Assembly (NCBI RefSeq): GCF_026340675.1
Contig: NZ_JAPEOX010000001.1
Location: 5,146,001 to 5,210,000, forward strand
Origin: Streptomyces sp. NBC_01264
GTDB lineage: Bacteria > Actinomycetota > Actinomycetes > Streptomycetales > Streptomycetaceae
Direction of reading: 5' to 3'
DNA length: 64,000 nt
In this document: piece by piece, positions 1 to 8,068 of the stretch
Layout: every line of letters starts with the position of its first letter
Position numbering within the stretch: the stretch's first letter is position 1
Made by a program: the position numbers and the translations under genes
The notes under the pieces: model-generated
Seen by the model: only the letters and a program-made list of their open reading frames with translations
What the model was told of the DNA's origin: nothing
The model's database searches: none

Positions 1-268
1 ACTGACCGGCCAGGACGTACGCGTCACCGTCACCGCGGCGTCCACGGACGGCAAGTCCCTCGTCGTACCGATCACCGCGATCAGCTCCGGGGCCGACGGC
101 CGGACCACCGTGACCGTGCTCGACGGGAGCGGGGAGCGGCGCCGGGTGGAGATACGGACGGGCACGGCCGGGGACGGTTTCGTGGCCGTCGTCCCCGTGG
201 CGGACGGCTCGCTGGCGGGCGGCGACCGGGTGGTCACCGGGGTCGCGCGCGAGAAGGCTTCCCCGTGA
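1..268 (+). CDS. C-terminal part of an efflux periplasmic-adaptor (HlyD/MacA-like) protein
   Basis: The window opens inside this reading frame, so only the last 88 residues are visible. They are rich in Val, Thr and Gly. They include VVPITAISSGADGR and a segment resembling the membrane-proximal beta domain of adaptor subunits (GDGFVAVVPVADGSLAGGDRVVTG). The stop codon overlaps the GTG start of the ABC ATPase by four bases (GTGA), and a MacB-like permease follows. I infer a three-gene tripartite-like efflux or export unit: adaptor, ATPase, permease. In Gram-positive bacteria such adaptors are membrane-anchored extracytoplasmic proteins, often annotated as peptidoglycan-binding. The N-terminal half is not available, so the family call rests on these beta-strand features and the operon context. 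Confidence 0.6.
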   Translation, partial: LTGQDVRVTVTAASTDGKSLVVPITAISSGADGRTTVTVLDGSGERRRVEIRTGTAGDGFVAVVPVADGSLAGGDRVVTGVAREKASP

Positions 269-1044
269 CAGTGAATGTGGACGTGGACGTGGACGTGACC
301 GCGATCGTGGACGCGAACGTGGCCTCCGAGCCGGTCATCGAGTTCCGCGGGATCGGGCTGACCTATCCCGGTCCGCCTCCCGTGGCCGCACTCAAGGCCT
401 GCGACCTGACCGTTGGGCGGGGCGAGTTCGTCGCCGTCGTCGGCCCGTCGGGTTCGGGGAAGTCCACGTTCCTCAACATCGTCGGACTGTTGGACGCGCC
501 CACCGGGGGAACGTACCTCCTGGACGGCATCGACACCGGCACGCTCCGCGACGCCGACCGCACCGCCCTGCGCGGACTGCGCATCGGCTTCGTGTTCCAG
601 TCCTTCCACCTGCTGCCCCAGCGCAGCGCGTTGGAGAACGTCATGCTCGCCCTCGTCTACGACGGCACCCCGCGCCGGGAGCGGCGCGCCCGTGCCCGTC
701 ACGCGCTGGAGCAGGTGGGCCTCGGCCATCGCCTCGACTCGCTGCCCACGCGGCTGTCCGGCGGGGAACGCCAGCGGGTGGCCATCGCCCGCGCGCTGGT
801 GACCCGGCCCTCCCTGCTGCTGTGCGACGAACCGACCGGCAACCTCGACACGGCGAACGCCGATTCCGTACTGGCCCTGCTGGAGCGGCTGCACGCGGAG
901 GGCATGACGGTCCTGGTGATCACCCACGATCCCCTCGTCGCCGCCCGCGCCAAGCGCACGGTGACGATCCGGGACGGGGTGCTGAGCGTCTCGGACCCGG
1001 CCGCGGCCGCTTCGGCCCCGGCCGCGTCGGAGGTGGCCCGGTGA
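265..1044 (+). CDS. ABC transporter ATP-binding protein, MacB/LolD type
   Basis: This 259-residue ATPase energises the permease encoded next to it. Walker A (GPSGSGKST) is at about residues 60-68. The Q-loop region is GFVFQSFHLLPQ. The signature is LSGGERQRVAIARAL, Walker B with the catalytic Glu is LLLCDEPTGNLD, and the H-loop is ITHD. The DEPTGNLD form is typical of the MacB/LolD/FtsE branch. The GTG start overlaps the upstream stop and the gene's own stop overlaps the next GTG start, indicating translational coupling. The N-terminus carries an odd Val-Asp repeat encoded by tandem GTGGAC, so a slightly later start is possible. Substrate cannot be deduced from the sequence; macrolide or peptide export is the family precedent. 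Confidence 0.92.
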   Translation: MTVNVDVDVDVTAIVDANVASEPVIEFRGIGLTYPGPPPVAALKACDLTVGRGEFVAVVGPSGSGKSTFLNIVGLLDAPTGGTYLLDGIDTGTLRDADRTALRGLRIGFVFQSFHLLPQRSALENVMLALVYDGTPRRERRARARHALEQVGLGHRLDSLPTRLSGGERQRVAIARALVTRPSLLLCDEPTGNLDTANADSVLALLERLHAEGMTVLVITHDPLVAARAKRTVTIRDGVLSVSDPAAAASAPAASEVAR

Positions 1045-2300
1045 GGCCGGTGCGGCGTACCCGGCGCGCGCGGCGGGACGGTCGCATCCGTCCCTCCGTG
1101 TTCGGGTGGCGCGACGTGCTCTCCGAGTCCCTCGCCGGAATGCTCCAGCGGCCCGGCCGCTCGGCGTTGACCGGCCTCGGTACGGTGCTCGGCGTGGGCA
1201 CGTTCGTGGCGATCCTCGGGCTGACCACCACCACCTCCTCCCAGATCGACACCCGGTTCAACGCCCTCAGCGCGACCGAGGTGAACGTCGAGGACATCGC
1301 CCACGAGCAGGACGAGTTCGCCGGCCCCGCCTTCCCGAAGGACGCCGACGCGCGGATCGAGCACCTCAACGGGGTGGAACACGCAGGGGTGTTCTGGCCG
1401 GTGAGGCTGACGGCGGAGGAGGCCGTACGGTCCTCCGCGGTGGTCGGGGACCGCCTCGCCCAGGGCAGTACCGACGTCGTGGCCGCCTCGCCCGGGGTGC
1501 TCGCCGCGGCGGGTGCGCGCCTGGCCGAGGGAAGGCTCTACGACGCCTACGCCTCGGAACACGAGGCCCCGGTGGCCGTCATCGGCACGGGGGTCGCCGA
1601 CCGGCTCGGCATCACCACCCTGGAGACCAACCCGGCGATCTTCATCGGCGGCCGGCCCTTCACCGTGGTCGGCATCATCGCCGACACGGACCGCAAGGCC
1701 GACCTCCTGCTGTCGGTCGTCGTACCCCACACCACCGCGGAACGGATCTGGGGCGCGCCCGACTCCGGCGGGGCGAAGATGCTGATCACGACCAGGATCG
1801 GCGCGGCCGCGCAGATCGGCCACGAGGCCCCTACGGCGCTGCGCCCCGACCATCCCGAGTACTTCAAGTCCGTGCCGCCGCCGGACCCCAAGATGCTGCG
1901 GGGCCAGGTCGGCGACGACCTGAACCGGCTGTTCCTGCTGCTGGCGGCGATCTGCCTGGTGATCGGCGCCGTCGGCATCGCCAACACCACCCTGGTCGCC
2001 GTCCTGGAGCGCACGGGGGAGATCGGTCTGCGCCGGGCCCTGGGCGCACGCGGGCGCCACATCACCGTGCAGTTCCTCGCGGAGTCCGGTGCGCTCGGCG
2101 CGCTGGGCGGCCTCGTGGGGACCTCCCTGGGCGTCCTGACCGTGGTCACGGTCGCCGTGTTCCGCGACTGGACCCCGGTGGTCCACCCGGCCACGGCGGC
2201 AGCGGCGCCGGTCATCGGACTGCTGACGGGCCTCGTCGCGGGTCTCTACCCCGCATGGCGCGCCGCGCGCGTCCAGCCGGCGGAGGCCCTGCGCCGCTGA
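1041..2300 (+). CDS. FtsX-like/MacB-type ABC transporter permease
   Basis: The 419-residue permease has the MacB layout. A first membrane helix (about residues 40-60) is followed by a large extracytoplasmic core domain of about 210 residues. Three C-terminal helices follow, with the FtsX-family stretch LVAVLERTGEIGLRRALGARGRHI. I chose the GTG at 1041 because it overlaps the ATPase stop by four bases. An in-frame ATG lies further upstream at 822, inside the ATPase gene, and is rejected. It is the last gene of the adaptor-ATPase-permease operon. The protein probably couples ATP hydrolysis to export or to mechanotransmission across the membrane. The transported molecule is unknown. Confidence 0.9.
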   Translation: MRPVRRTRRARRDGRIRPSVFGWRDVLSESLAGMLQRPGRSALTGLGTVLGVGTFVAILGLTTTTSSQIDTRFNALSATEVNVEDIAHEQDEFAGPAFPKDADARIEHLNGVEHAGVFWPVRLTAEEAVRSSAVVGDRLAQGSTDVVAASPGVLAAAGARLAEGRLYDAYASEHEAPVAVIGTGVADRLGITTLETNPAIFIGGRPFTVVGIIADTDRKADLLLSVVVPHTTAERIWGAPDSGGAKMLITTRIGAAAQIGHEAPTALRPDHPEYFKSVPPPDPKMLRGQVGDDLNRLFLLLAAICLVIGAVGIANTTLVAVLERTGEIGLRRALGARGRHITVQFLAESGALGALGGLVGTSLGVLTVVTVAVFRDWTPVVHPATAAAAPVIGLLTGLVAGLYPAWRAARVQPAEALRR

Positions 2301-2335
2301 GGCCGGGCCCGGTCCCTTGCAGGTCCCCGCCGCCC

Positions 2336-2806
2336 TCAGGCCGCCGGCGTCGCCCCCCGCAGCAGACCGACCAGCGTCGAGCTGCTGTCGGCGCCGAAGC
2401 CCGCGGCGACTCCGCGCCGGTACAGGTCGGCGTGCGCGCTCAGGATCCCGGTGTCCACGCCGGAGTCGGCGGCGGTGTGCAGGATGTGCTCCACGCTCGC
2501 CGCGCACATCGCGAGGCGTTCGTAGGTGCCCTCGTGCGCGTCCGCGTCGATCAGCGGGGCGGAGCCCTCGTAGAAGCCGCGCATGGTGTCGGCGGTGTAG
2601 CCGGCGTACGGCACGATGTCCGCGGCCGTCAGGCCGTTGCCCTGCGCCACGGCGAGGGCCTGGTACCAGCCGGTGAACGCGGACCAGAACATGATCATGT
2701 TGAGCTGGTAGTAGAGCTGCGCGTAGCCGGGGTCGGCGCCCCGGTAGTCGGTGGCGGCCAGCAGGTCGAGCGGTCCCGCACCCCGCTCCTCCTGGCGGGC
2801 CGTCAC
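2336..2806 (-). pseudogene. Remnant of an NADPH-dependent imine reductase-like protein (C-terminal domain only)
   Basis: The 156-residue open frame matches the helical C-terminal domain of imine reductase/reductive aminase-type oxidoreductases. That domain normally follows a Rossmann NADPH domain of about 165 residues. Recognisable stretches are GPLDLLAATDYRGADPG, LYYQLNMIMFWSAFTGW and a closing SSTLVGLLRG. No GxGxxG or other nucleotide-binding motif exists upstream, and stop codons interrupt the frame about 30 codons before the first start. The gene therefore appears truncated at its 5' end and would lack cofactor binding. I cannot exclude that the fragment is still translated as a dimerisation domain. 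It lies between the ABC operon and a GntR regulator on the opposite strand. Confidence 0.6.
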
Positions 2807-3024
2807 CTCGCCCGCCTGGTCTCCTCGTACGCCACCGGCACCCCGCAGGGACGATCGGACTGATCATCAGGACCTTCGGCGTGCTGCCGCGGCGACCGCG
2901 GGCTGTTGGCTTGTCCGTGGCGTTACGGGCGGGAACGGCGTGCGGATCGCCGCCCCAGGGCCTGACCCGCCCCGGCGTGGTGTCGGGCCGGGTTCCGCGC
3001 CGCCCGGCAGAGTGGGGGCCAGTC

Positions 3025-3774
3025 ATGCCCGTAGAGCCCGAGTTCCGTCCCGTCGTGCCCGATGGCGCGCAGCCGCCGTACGTCCTGGCCAAGCGGGCCC
3101 TGGCGCACGCCATCGCGGCCGGCGCCCTCGCCCCGGAGCAGCGGCTGCCCTCCGAGCGGTACCTGTGCGAGCAGCTCGGCATCAGCCGCTCCACCCTGCG
3201 CCGCACCCTCAAGGAGCTCGGCGAGGAGGGGCTGGTCGAATCCTCCGAGCGGCGCGGCTGGCGCGTGAAGCGGGTGGGCTTCAGTCACTCCCCGGACGCC
3301 ACGGCCCTGGTCGGCTTCGCCGACCTGAACCGGAGCCTGGGGCGGGCGGTGACCGCCCGGGTCCTGAGCGCCCGTACCCGCCCGGCCGCCTCGGAGGAGG
3401 CCGAGCGGTTCCAGGTCGCCACCAGGGCCGAGCTGTTCGAGCTGCGCCGCGTGCGCTTCCTGGACGGCCTGCCGGTGTGCGTCTCGCACGACCTCGTCCC
3501 GCTCGCCGTGGCCCCGGCCGTCGCCGGGGCGGACTTCACCACCGCGTCGCTCTTCGGCCTGCTCGCCGCCGCAGGTCACGTACCCGTCGGTGCCCGGTAC
3601 ACGGCCCGCGCGGCGCTCGCCGACACCGAGCAGAGGCGTCTCCTCGACCTGAGCGGCCCCTCGCCCGTCCTGAACACGCGGCGGCTCTCGCTCGACTCCG
3701 CCGGGCTGCCGTGCGCCGACAGCCGGGAGACGTACCGGGCCGACCGCTACGAGGTGCGGCTCACCCTCGGCTGA
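3025..3774 (+). CDS. GntR-family transcriptional regulator, HutC/UTRA subfamily
   Basis: The 249-residue protein has an N-terminal winged helix (about residues 12-80, with RLPSERYLCEQLGISRSTLRRTLKELGEEGLV) and a C-terminal UTRA effector-binding domain (about 95-245). This is the HutC/FarR/DasR architecture, whose members usually sense phosphosugars, amino acids or related metabolites. I chose ATG 3025; the open frame extends upstream to 2881 but that part lacks homology-like content. Its downstream neighbour is a sugar PTS permease preceded by repeated TGGTCT half-sites. Local control of that permease is a reasonable inference. The protein is not DasR itself as I remember its sequence. Confidence 0.85.
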   Translation: MPVEPEFRPVVPDGAQPPYVLAKRALAHAIAAGALAPEQRLPSERYLCEQLGISRSTLRRTLKELGEEGLVESSERRGWRVKRVGFSHSPDATALVGFADLNRSLGRAVTARVLSARTRPAASEEAERFQVATRAELFELRRVRFLDGLPVCVSHDLVPLAVAPAVAGADFTTASLFGLLAAAGHVPVGARYTARAALADTEQRRLLDLSGPSPVLNTRRLSLDSAGLPCADSRETYRADRYEVRLTLG

Positions 3775-3870
3775 GGCCCCTCGCCCCTGTGGGCAGTCGG
3801 GCCTTTGGTCGGCAATCCGTCCGCCGATGCTCCCTAAAGGGGAGATGTGTAAGCAACTGCCCCTTTTTGT

Positions 3871-3919
3871 CGTCTATACCTGAATCATCTGGTCTGCATC
3901 TGGTCTGTATCTGGTGTGA
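3871..3919 (+). promoter_or_regulatory. Operator array: dre-like site plus three 11-bp direct repeats
   Basis: Upstream of the PTS permease, CGTCTATACC (3871-3880) resembles the core of the DasR dre site (GGTCTAGACC). It is followed by three head-to-tail 11-bp units: ATCTGGTCTGC (3887), ATCTGGTCTGT (3898) and ATCTGGTGTGA (3909). An 11-bp period places the TGGTCT half-sites on one face of the helix. The array ends 35 bp before the start codon, a position suited to repression. Binding by DasR or by the adjacent GntR regulator is inferred. Confidence 0.5.
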
Positions 3920-3954
3920 GCGGGCCATCGGTGTGCGTCCAGGAGGAACTGGCG

Positions 3955-5226
3955 ATGAGTACGACTACGGCTGCCGCCGCGCCCGCGAAGAAGCGCGGCG
4001 CAGGCCTGATGCAGGGCATGCAGAAGGTCGGCCGCAGCTTGCAGCTGCCGGTCGCCGTGCTGCCCGCCGCCGCGATCCTGCTGCGGCTCGGCCAGGACGA
4101 CGTCTTCGGCAAGGAGGGCCTGCACTGGGGCAAGCTCGCCGACGTCTTCGCCACCGCCGGCAACGGCGTCTTCGCCAACCTCCCGCTGCTCTTCTGCGTG
4201 GGCGTGGCCATCGGCTACGCGAAGAAGGCCGACGGCTCGACCGCGCTCGCCGCCCTGGTCGGCTTCCTCGTCTACAAGAACGTGCTCACCGCGTTCCCCG
4301 TCGACGGCTCCGTCACCGAGCTGCTGCCCAAGGGCACGCCGCAGGACCCGGGTGTGCTGGGCGGCATCATCGTCGGCTTGGTCAGCGCCATGGTCTGGCA
4401 GCGCTTCCACCGGACCAAGCTGGTCGACTGGCTCGGCTTCTTCAACGGCCGCCGCCTCGTCCCGATCCTCATGGCCTTCATCGGCACCTGTTTCGGCGTG
4501 GTCTTCGGGCTGGCCTGGGGCCCGGTGGGCAACGCGCTGGGCTCGTTCAGCGAGTGGCTGATCGGTCTGGGCTCGGTGGGCTCGGGCATCTACGGCGTCT
4601 TCAACCGCGGCCTGATACCCGTCGGCATGCACCAGTTCCTCAACACGTTCTTCCAGCAGCAGGTCGGCTCCTTCACCAAGCTCGACAGCTCGGTCGTGCA
4701 CGGCGAGATCCCCCGCTTCTTCGCCGGGGACCCGACCGCGGGCCAGTTCATGTCGGGCTTCTTCCCGATCATGATGTTCGGCCTGCCGGCCGCCGCGATC
4801 GCCATCGCCCACTGCGCCAGGCCGCACCGCCGCAAGGCCGTCATGGGCATGATGGTCTCGCTCGCCCTCACCGCGCTGATCACCGGTGTGACCGAGCCGA
4901 TCGAATTCACCTTCATGTTCCTGGCCCCCGCCCTCTACGCGGTCCACGCGGTCCTGACCGGCCTGTCGATGGCGGTGACCTGGGGCCTGGGCGTGCACGA
5001 CGGATTCGGCTTCTCGGCGGGCCTGATCGACTACCTGCTGAACTGGAAGCTCGCCACCAAGCCGTGGCTGATCATCCCCATCGGCCTGTGCTTCGCCGTC
5101 GTCTACTACGTGGTCTTCCGCTTCGTCATCACCAAGTTCGACCTGCCGACCCCCGGCCGCGAACCCGATGACGAAGCCGGCGACGAGGCCGACGAGGCGG
5201 CCGTGACCGGCGCGACGACTGGCTGA
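3955..5226 (+). CDS. PTS transporter subunit EIIC, glucose/N-acetylglucosamine family
   Basis: The 423-residue membrane permease moves a hexose, most likely N-acetylglucosamine or glucose, across the membrane while EIIB phosphorylates it. Family hallmarks are the hydrophobic start VGRSLQLPVAVLPAAAILLRLG, the signature GVTEPIEFTFMFLAP, and GVHDGFGFSAGLIDYLLNW near the end. No EIIB or EIIA domain is fused, as is usual for NagE2-like Streptomyces permeases, so a separate EIIB must be supplied from elsewhere. The start at 3955 has a strong AGGAGGAAC ribosome site. The tail is acidic (EPDDEAGDEADEA). An array of TGGTCT repeats lies just upstream and a GntR regulator precedes it. Confidence 0.88.
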   Translation: MSTTTAAAAPAKKRGAGLMQGMQKVGRSLQLPVAVLPAAAILLRLGQDDVFGKEGLHWGKLADVFATAGNGVFANLPLLFCVGVAIGYAKKADGSTALAALVGFLVYKNVLTAFPVDGSVTELLPKGTPQDPGVLGGIIVGLVSAMVWQRFHRTKLVDWLGFFNGRRLVPILMAFIGTCFGVVFGLAWGPVGNALGSFSEWLIGLGSVGSGIYGVFNRGLIPVGMHQFLNTFFQQQVGSFTKLDSSVVHGEIPRFFAGDPTAGQFMSGFFPIMMFGLPAAAIAIAHCARPHRRKAVMGMMVSLALTALITGVTEPIEFTFMFLAPALYAVHAVLTGLSMAVTWGLGVHDGFGFSAGLIDYLLNWKLATKPWLIIPIGLCFAVVYYVVFRFVITKFDLPTPGREPDDEAGDEADEAAVTGATTG

Positions 5227-5230
5227 CCGC

Positions 5231-6289
5231 TCAGGCCTGCGCCGCGTAGCGGGACTTCAGTTCCGAGACCACCCCGAAGAAGGCCGCGGTCAGCGGTACG
5301 GCCAGCAGCATCCCGAGGATGCCGGCGGCGCTCGCCCCGGCCGTGATCGAGAGCATCACCACCGCCGGGTGCATCTGCACGGTGCGGCTCTGCACCATCG
5401 GCTGGAGGACGTAGCCCTCGATCATCTGGACCGCCAGCACCACGCCCAGCGCCCACAGGCCGATCACCCAGCCGCGGTCGGCGAGGGCGACGAGGACCGC
5501 CACGGCGCCGGAGAGGAAGGCGCCCAGGTAGGGGATGTAGGCGGTCACGAACACCAGGGCGGCCAGCCCCACGGCCCCGGGGACCCGCAGGATCAGCAGG
5601 CCCGCGCCGATCAGCACGGCGTCGACCAGGGCCACGAAGGTGGTGCCGCGCATGAAGCCCTCGACGGCTCCGTACGCGCGCCGCCCCATCGCCTCCATCA
5701 GGTCGCCCGAGGTGCGCGGCACCATCGAGCGCAGGGCGGCGACGGCGCGGTCGGAGTCGCGGAGGAAGAAGAAGATCAGCACCATGGCCAGCAGGGCCGT
5801 CGCCAGCATCGTCGCGACCACGCTGAGCCCGGTGACCACGCCCGAGGCGGCGGTTCCGCCGAACTTGGTGAGCAGGTCCTTGGAGTTCTTGGCCACGTCC
5901 TCCAGGGAGGTGCCGAGCGCCCCGAAGTGCTTCGCGAGGTCCTCGCCGGCCTTCCGCAGGGAGTCGATGATCTGGTCGCCGGTCTCGATGAGCGCCAGGA
6001 CCACGATGTAGCCGGCCCCGCCGACCACGGCGGCCACGGTCAGGCAGGTGAGGGCCGCGGCGAGCGAGCGGTTGACCTTCATGGCGACCAGCCGCCGGTG
6101 CATCGGCCCGAGCAGGGCCGTGCCGAGCACGGCGAGCAGCACGGGCGTGACCACCGTCCGGAAGACGGCGCACAGCCACACGACGAGCGCGAGGACGGCG
6201 GCGGCGAGGAGGACGACGACGCACCAGGCGGCGAGGCGGCGTACGGGCTCGGGCAGCAGGGGAGTTGTCGGCTCGGCCCATCCATACAC
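5231..6289 (-). CDS. AI-2E family transporter (TqsA/YdiK-like permease)
   Basis: The 352-residue integral membrane protein has two N-terminal helices, a long cytoplasmic or amphipathic stretch (about residues 105-160), and five to six further helices. It contains GYVLQPMVQSRTVQMHPAVVMLSI, which matches the family motif with a conserved Pro and His. AI-2E proteins export autoinducer-2 in some bacteria, but most actinobacterial members have no known substrate; some homologues are Na+/H+ antiporters. The gene converges with the PTS permease, with only four bases between the stops. It stands alone, so no pathway can be inferred. Confidence 0.88.
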   Translation of the reverse strand: MYGWAEPTTPLLPEPVRRLAAWCVVVLLAAAVLALVVWLCAVFRTVVTPVLLAVLGTALLGPMHRRLVAMKVNRSLAAALTCLTVAAVVGGAGYIVVLALIETGDQIIDSLRKAGEDLAKHFGALGTSLEDVAKNSKDLLTKFGGTAASGVVTGLSVVATMLATALLAMVLIFFFLRDSDRAVAALRSMVPRTSGDLMEAMGRRAYGAVEGFMRGTTFVALVDAVLIGAGLLILRVPGAVGLAALVFVTAYIPYLGAFLSGAVAVLVALADRGWVIGLWALGVVLAVQMIEGYVLQPMVQSRTVQMHPAVVMLSITAGASAAGILGMLLAVPLTAAFFGVVSELKSRYAAQA

Positions 6290-6347
6290 GGCCGGGGGGC
6301 CGCCCCCGGGCGCGCCCCGCCGGGGGCGCGGGCCGGGGGCGCGGGTG

Positions 6348-7988
6348 TCACGGCTTGACGACGACCTCGTCGACGCGGCTCTCGGCGAAGAAGTGGGTCG
6401 CGTCGGTCTCTTCGTAGCGGGCCATCCAGGAGCCGGTCATTTCGGCGCCGAAGGCCTGGCTGAAGGTGCCGTCGGCCTCGGTCACGTCCCAGGTCATGTA
6501 ACGCCACGTGGTGCTTCCGGCCGGGCGGAAGTAGTAGCGGACCTTCTGGCCGGCGAGGGGCTTCCACGTGGGGTCGGCGTGGGTGAGCTTGCCGGTGACG
6601 GTGATCAGCCGGCCCTTCCTGACCGGCTCGGGCGAGGCGTTGAAGTCCGGGATGGCCGTCATGGTCCGGGCCACCTTGACGGCGGGGGTGGACCAGCCGT
6701 GGATGGTCTTCGTGCCCGCGTACCGCAAGCGGATGTAGCCGGCACCCGGGTAGGGCAGCGTCGACTCGATGTACGCCGGGGTGTTGGCGCCGGGCCTGGT
6801 GGTGACGTCCACGCTCTTGCGGGTGGTCCAGCCGGTCTTGCCGTCCGCCGAGTGCTGGACCTCCACCTTCAGTGAAGTGGTGCCGGCCGGGATCTCACCG
6901 CGGTCGAACTGGGCCTTCACCGTGACGGTCTTGTTGTTGTCCACCGAGGCCGTGAAGCCGGTGAACAGGGTGCCGGCGGTGGTGTTCACCTTCACCTGCG
7001 GACCGCTTCCGAACAGCCAGGGTGAGTTCTCGACGACCGTCCACGGCTTGTCGTCGAGGAACTTCGGGGACGCGGTGAAGCGGCCCGAGCCGTCGGTGTT
7101 GACGCTCTCCGTGCCGACCTTGACCGCAGTGCCCGCGGGTACCGGCTTGTACGTGCCGTCAGGAGACTCCCAGGCGACGGTTCCGCCGACCTTGCCCCGG
7201 GTCGCGTAGGCGCCGGTCTGCGTCGGGGAGTCCAGGGTGATGCGGGCCCTCACCGCATTCACATTGACTTCCGTGTGCGTCGTTTCCTTGGCGCCGTTCA
7301 GCTCGGTCGCGAGGTCCACGTGCACGTGGTGCCAGCCGTAATCGAAGTGGTCCTGGTGAACGGGCTCGGCACCGGTGAGCACGACCTTGGACTCGAAGTG
7401 GCCCTGCGCGTCCGCGGTGACCGGCGTGGCGACGGTGCCGATCCGGCGGGTGACCGTGCCGCCCGCGAACGGCTTCTTCGAGCTGTCACGGGGGTCGTAG
7501 ATCTTGATGTCACCGGACACGACCGTGTCCTGCTTCGCCAGGTCCACCCCGTTCGAGTAGTTCACGTTCTCGAACACCGGCCGCAGGACGTAGCTCAGGG
7601 CCGAGCTGTCCTTGTGGAGGACGGGCTCGCCCTCGGTTCCCACGTACTCCACGTCGACGGCGTACTGCCCGAGGTCGGCGAGGCGCAGCGGGCCGGTCGT
7701 GAGGTACTCCGCCATGTCGGGCATGTCCGAGTCGCACATCGACTCGCAGCGCTCCGTCACGGAGAAGCTGGTGAGGGTGGCGGCCGGCGTGGACGTGCCC
7801 TTCGGGCGCACGTGCACCTTGAGGCCCTTGGGCTGCTCCGAGGTGGGGAACTTGAGCAGGACGCGCGAGTCGGCCGAGATGACGACGAACTTCGGATGGG
7901 GATCGGCCGCCTGGGCGGTCGTGGGCGCGGCCAGTACGGCCGCCGTGGCGATTGCCGTGCAGAGCACGGCGCTGATGCGCTTGTTCAT
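6348..7988 (-). CDS. Secreted beta-rich hypothetical protein with Ig-like repeats
   Basis: The 546-residue precursor starts with a clear Sec signal (MNKRISAVLCTAIATAAVLAAP, cleavage near AQAAD). The mature part is rich in Thr, Val and Gly and looks like several immunoglobulin-like or carboxypeptidase-regulatory-like beta domains. The last segment (RKGRLITVTGKLTHADPTWKPLAGQKVRYYFRPAG) resembles the repeats of Streptomyces calcium-binding or fibrous secreted proteins. Two Cys close together (near CESMC) may form a disulfide. The ATG at 7988 follows a G-rich ribosome site. No catalytic motif is visible; an extracellular structural or adhesion role is a guess. Confidence 0.75.
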   Translation of the reverse strand: MNKRISAVLCTAIATAAVLAAPTTAQAADPHPKFVVISADSRVLLKFPTSEQPKGLKVHVRPKGTSTPAATLTSFSVTERCESMCDSDMPDMAEYLTTGPLRLADLGQYAVDVEYVGTEGEPVLHKDSSALSYVLRPVFENVNYSNGVDLAKQDTVVSGDIKIYDPRDSSKKPFAGGTVTRRIGTVATPVTADAQGHFESKVVLTGAEPVHQDHFDYGWHHVHVDLATELNGAKETTHTEVNVNAVRARITLDSPTQTGAYATRGKVGGTVAWESPDGTYKPVPAGTAVKVGTESVNTDGSGRFTASPKFLDDKPWTVVENSPWLFGSGPQVKVNTTAGTLFTGFTASVDNNKTVTVKAQFDRGEIPAGTTSLKVEVQHSADGKTGWTTRKSVDVTTRPGANTPAYIESTLPYPGAGYIRLRYAGTKTIHGWSTPAVKVARTMTAIPDFNASPEPVRKGRLITVTGKLTHADPTWKPLAGQKVRYYFRPAGSTTWRYMTWDVTEADGTFSQAFGAEMTGSWMARYEETDATHFFAESRVDEVVVKP

Positions 7989-8006
7989 GTGTCCCCCCGG
8001 GGATCC

Positions 8007-8040
8007 GTTCATCGACCGGTCACTGGACCGACCGATGAAC
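8007..8040. terminator. Imperfect 15-bp hairpin between two minus-strand genes
   Basis: GTTCATCGACCGGTC (8007-8021) pairs with GACCGACCGATGAAC (8026-8040), with two mismatches and a 4-base loop. It lies 29 bases after the stop of the PP2C-type phosphatase and 19 bases before the start of the secreted protein. No T-run follows. It could be a factor-independent terminator or an operator for the secreted-protein gene. Confidence 0.45.
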
Positions 8041-8068
8041 TGACCGCTTACGCCACCGGATGGTTGTA

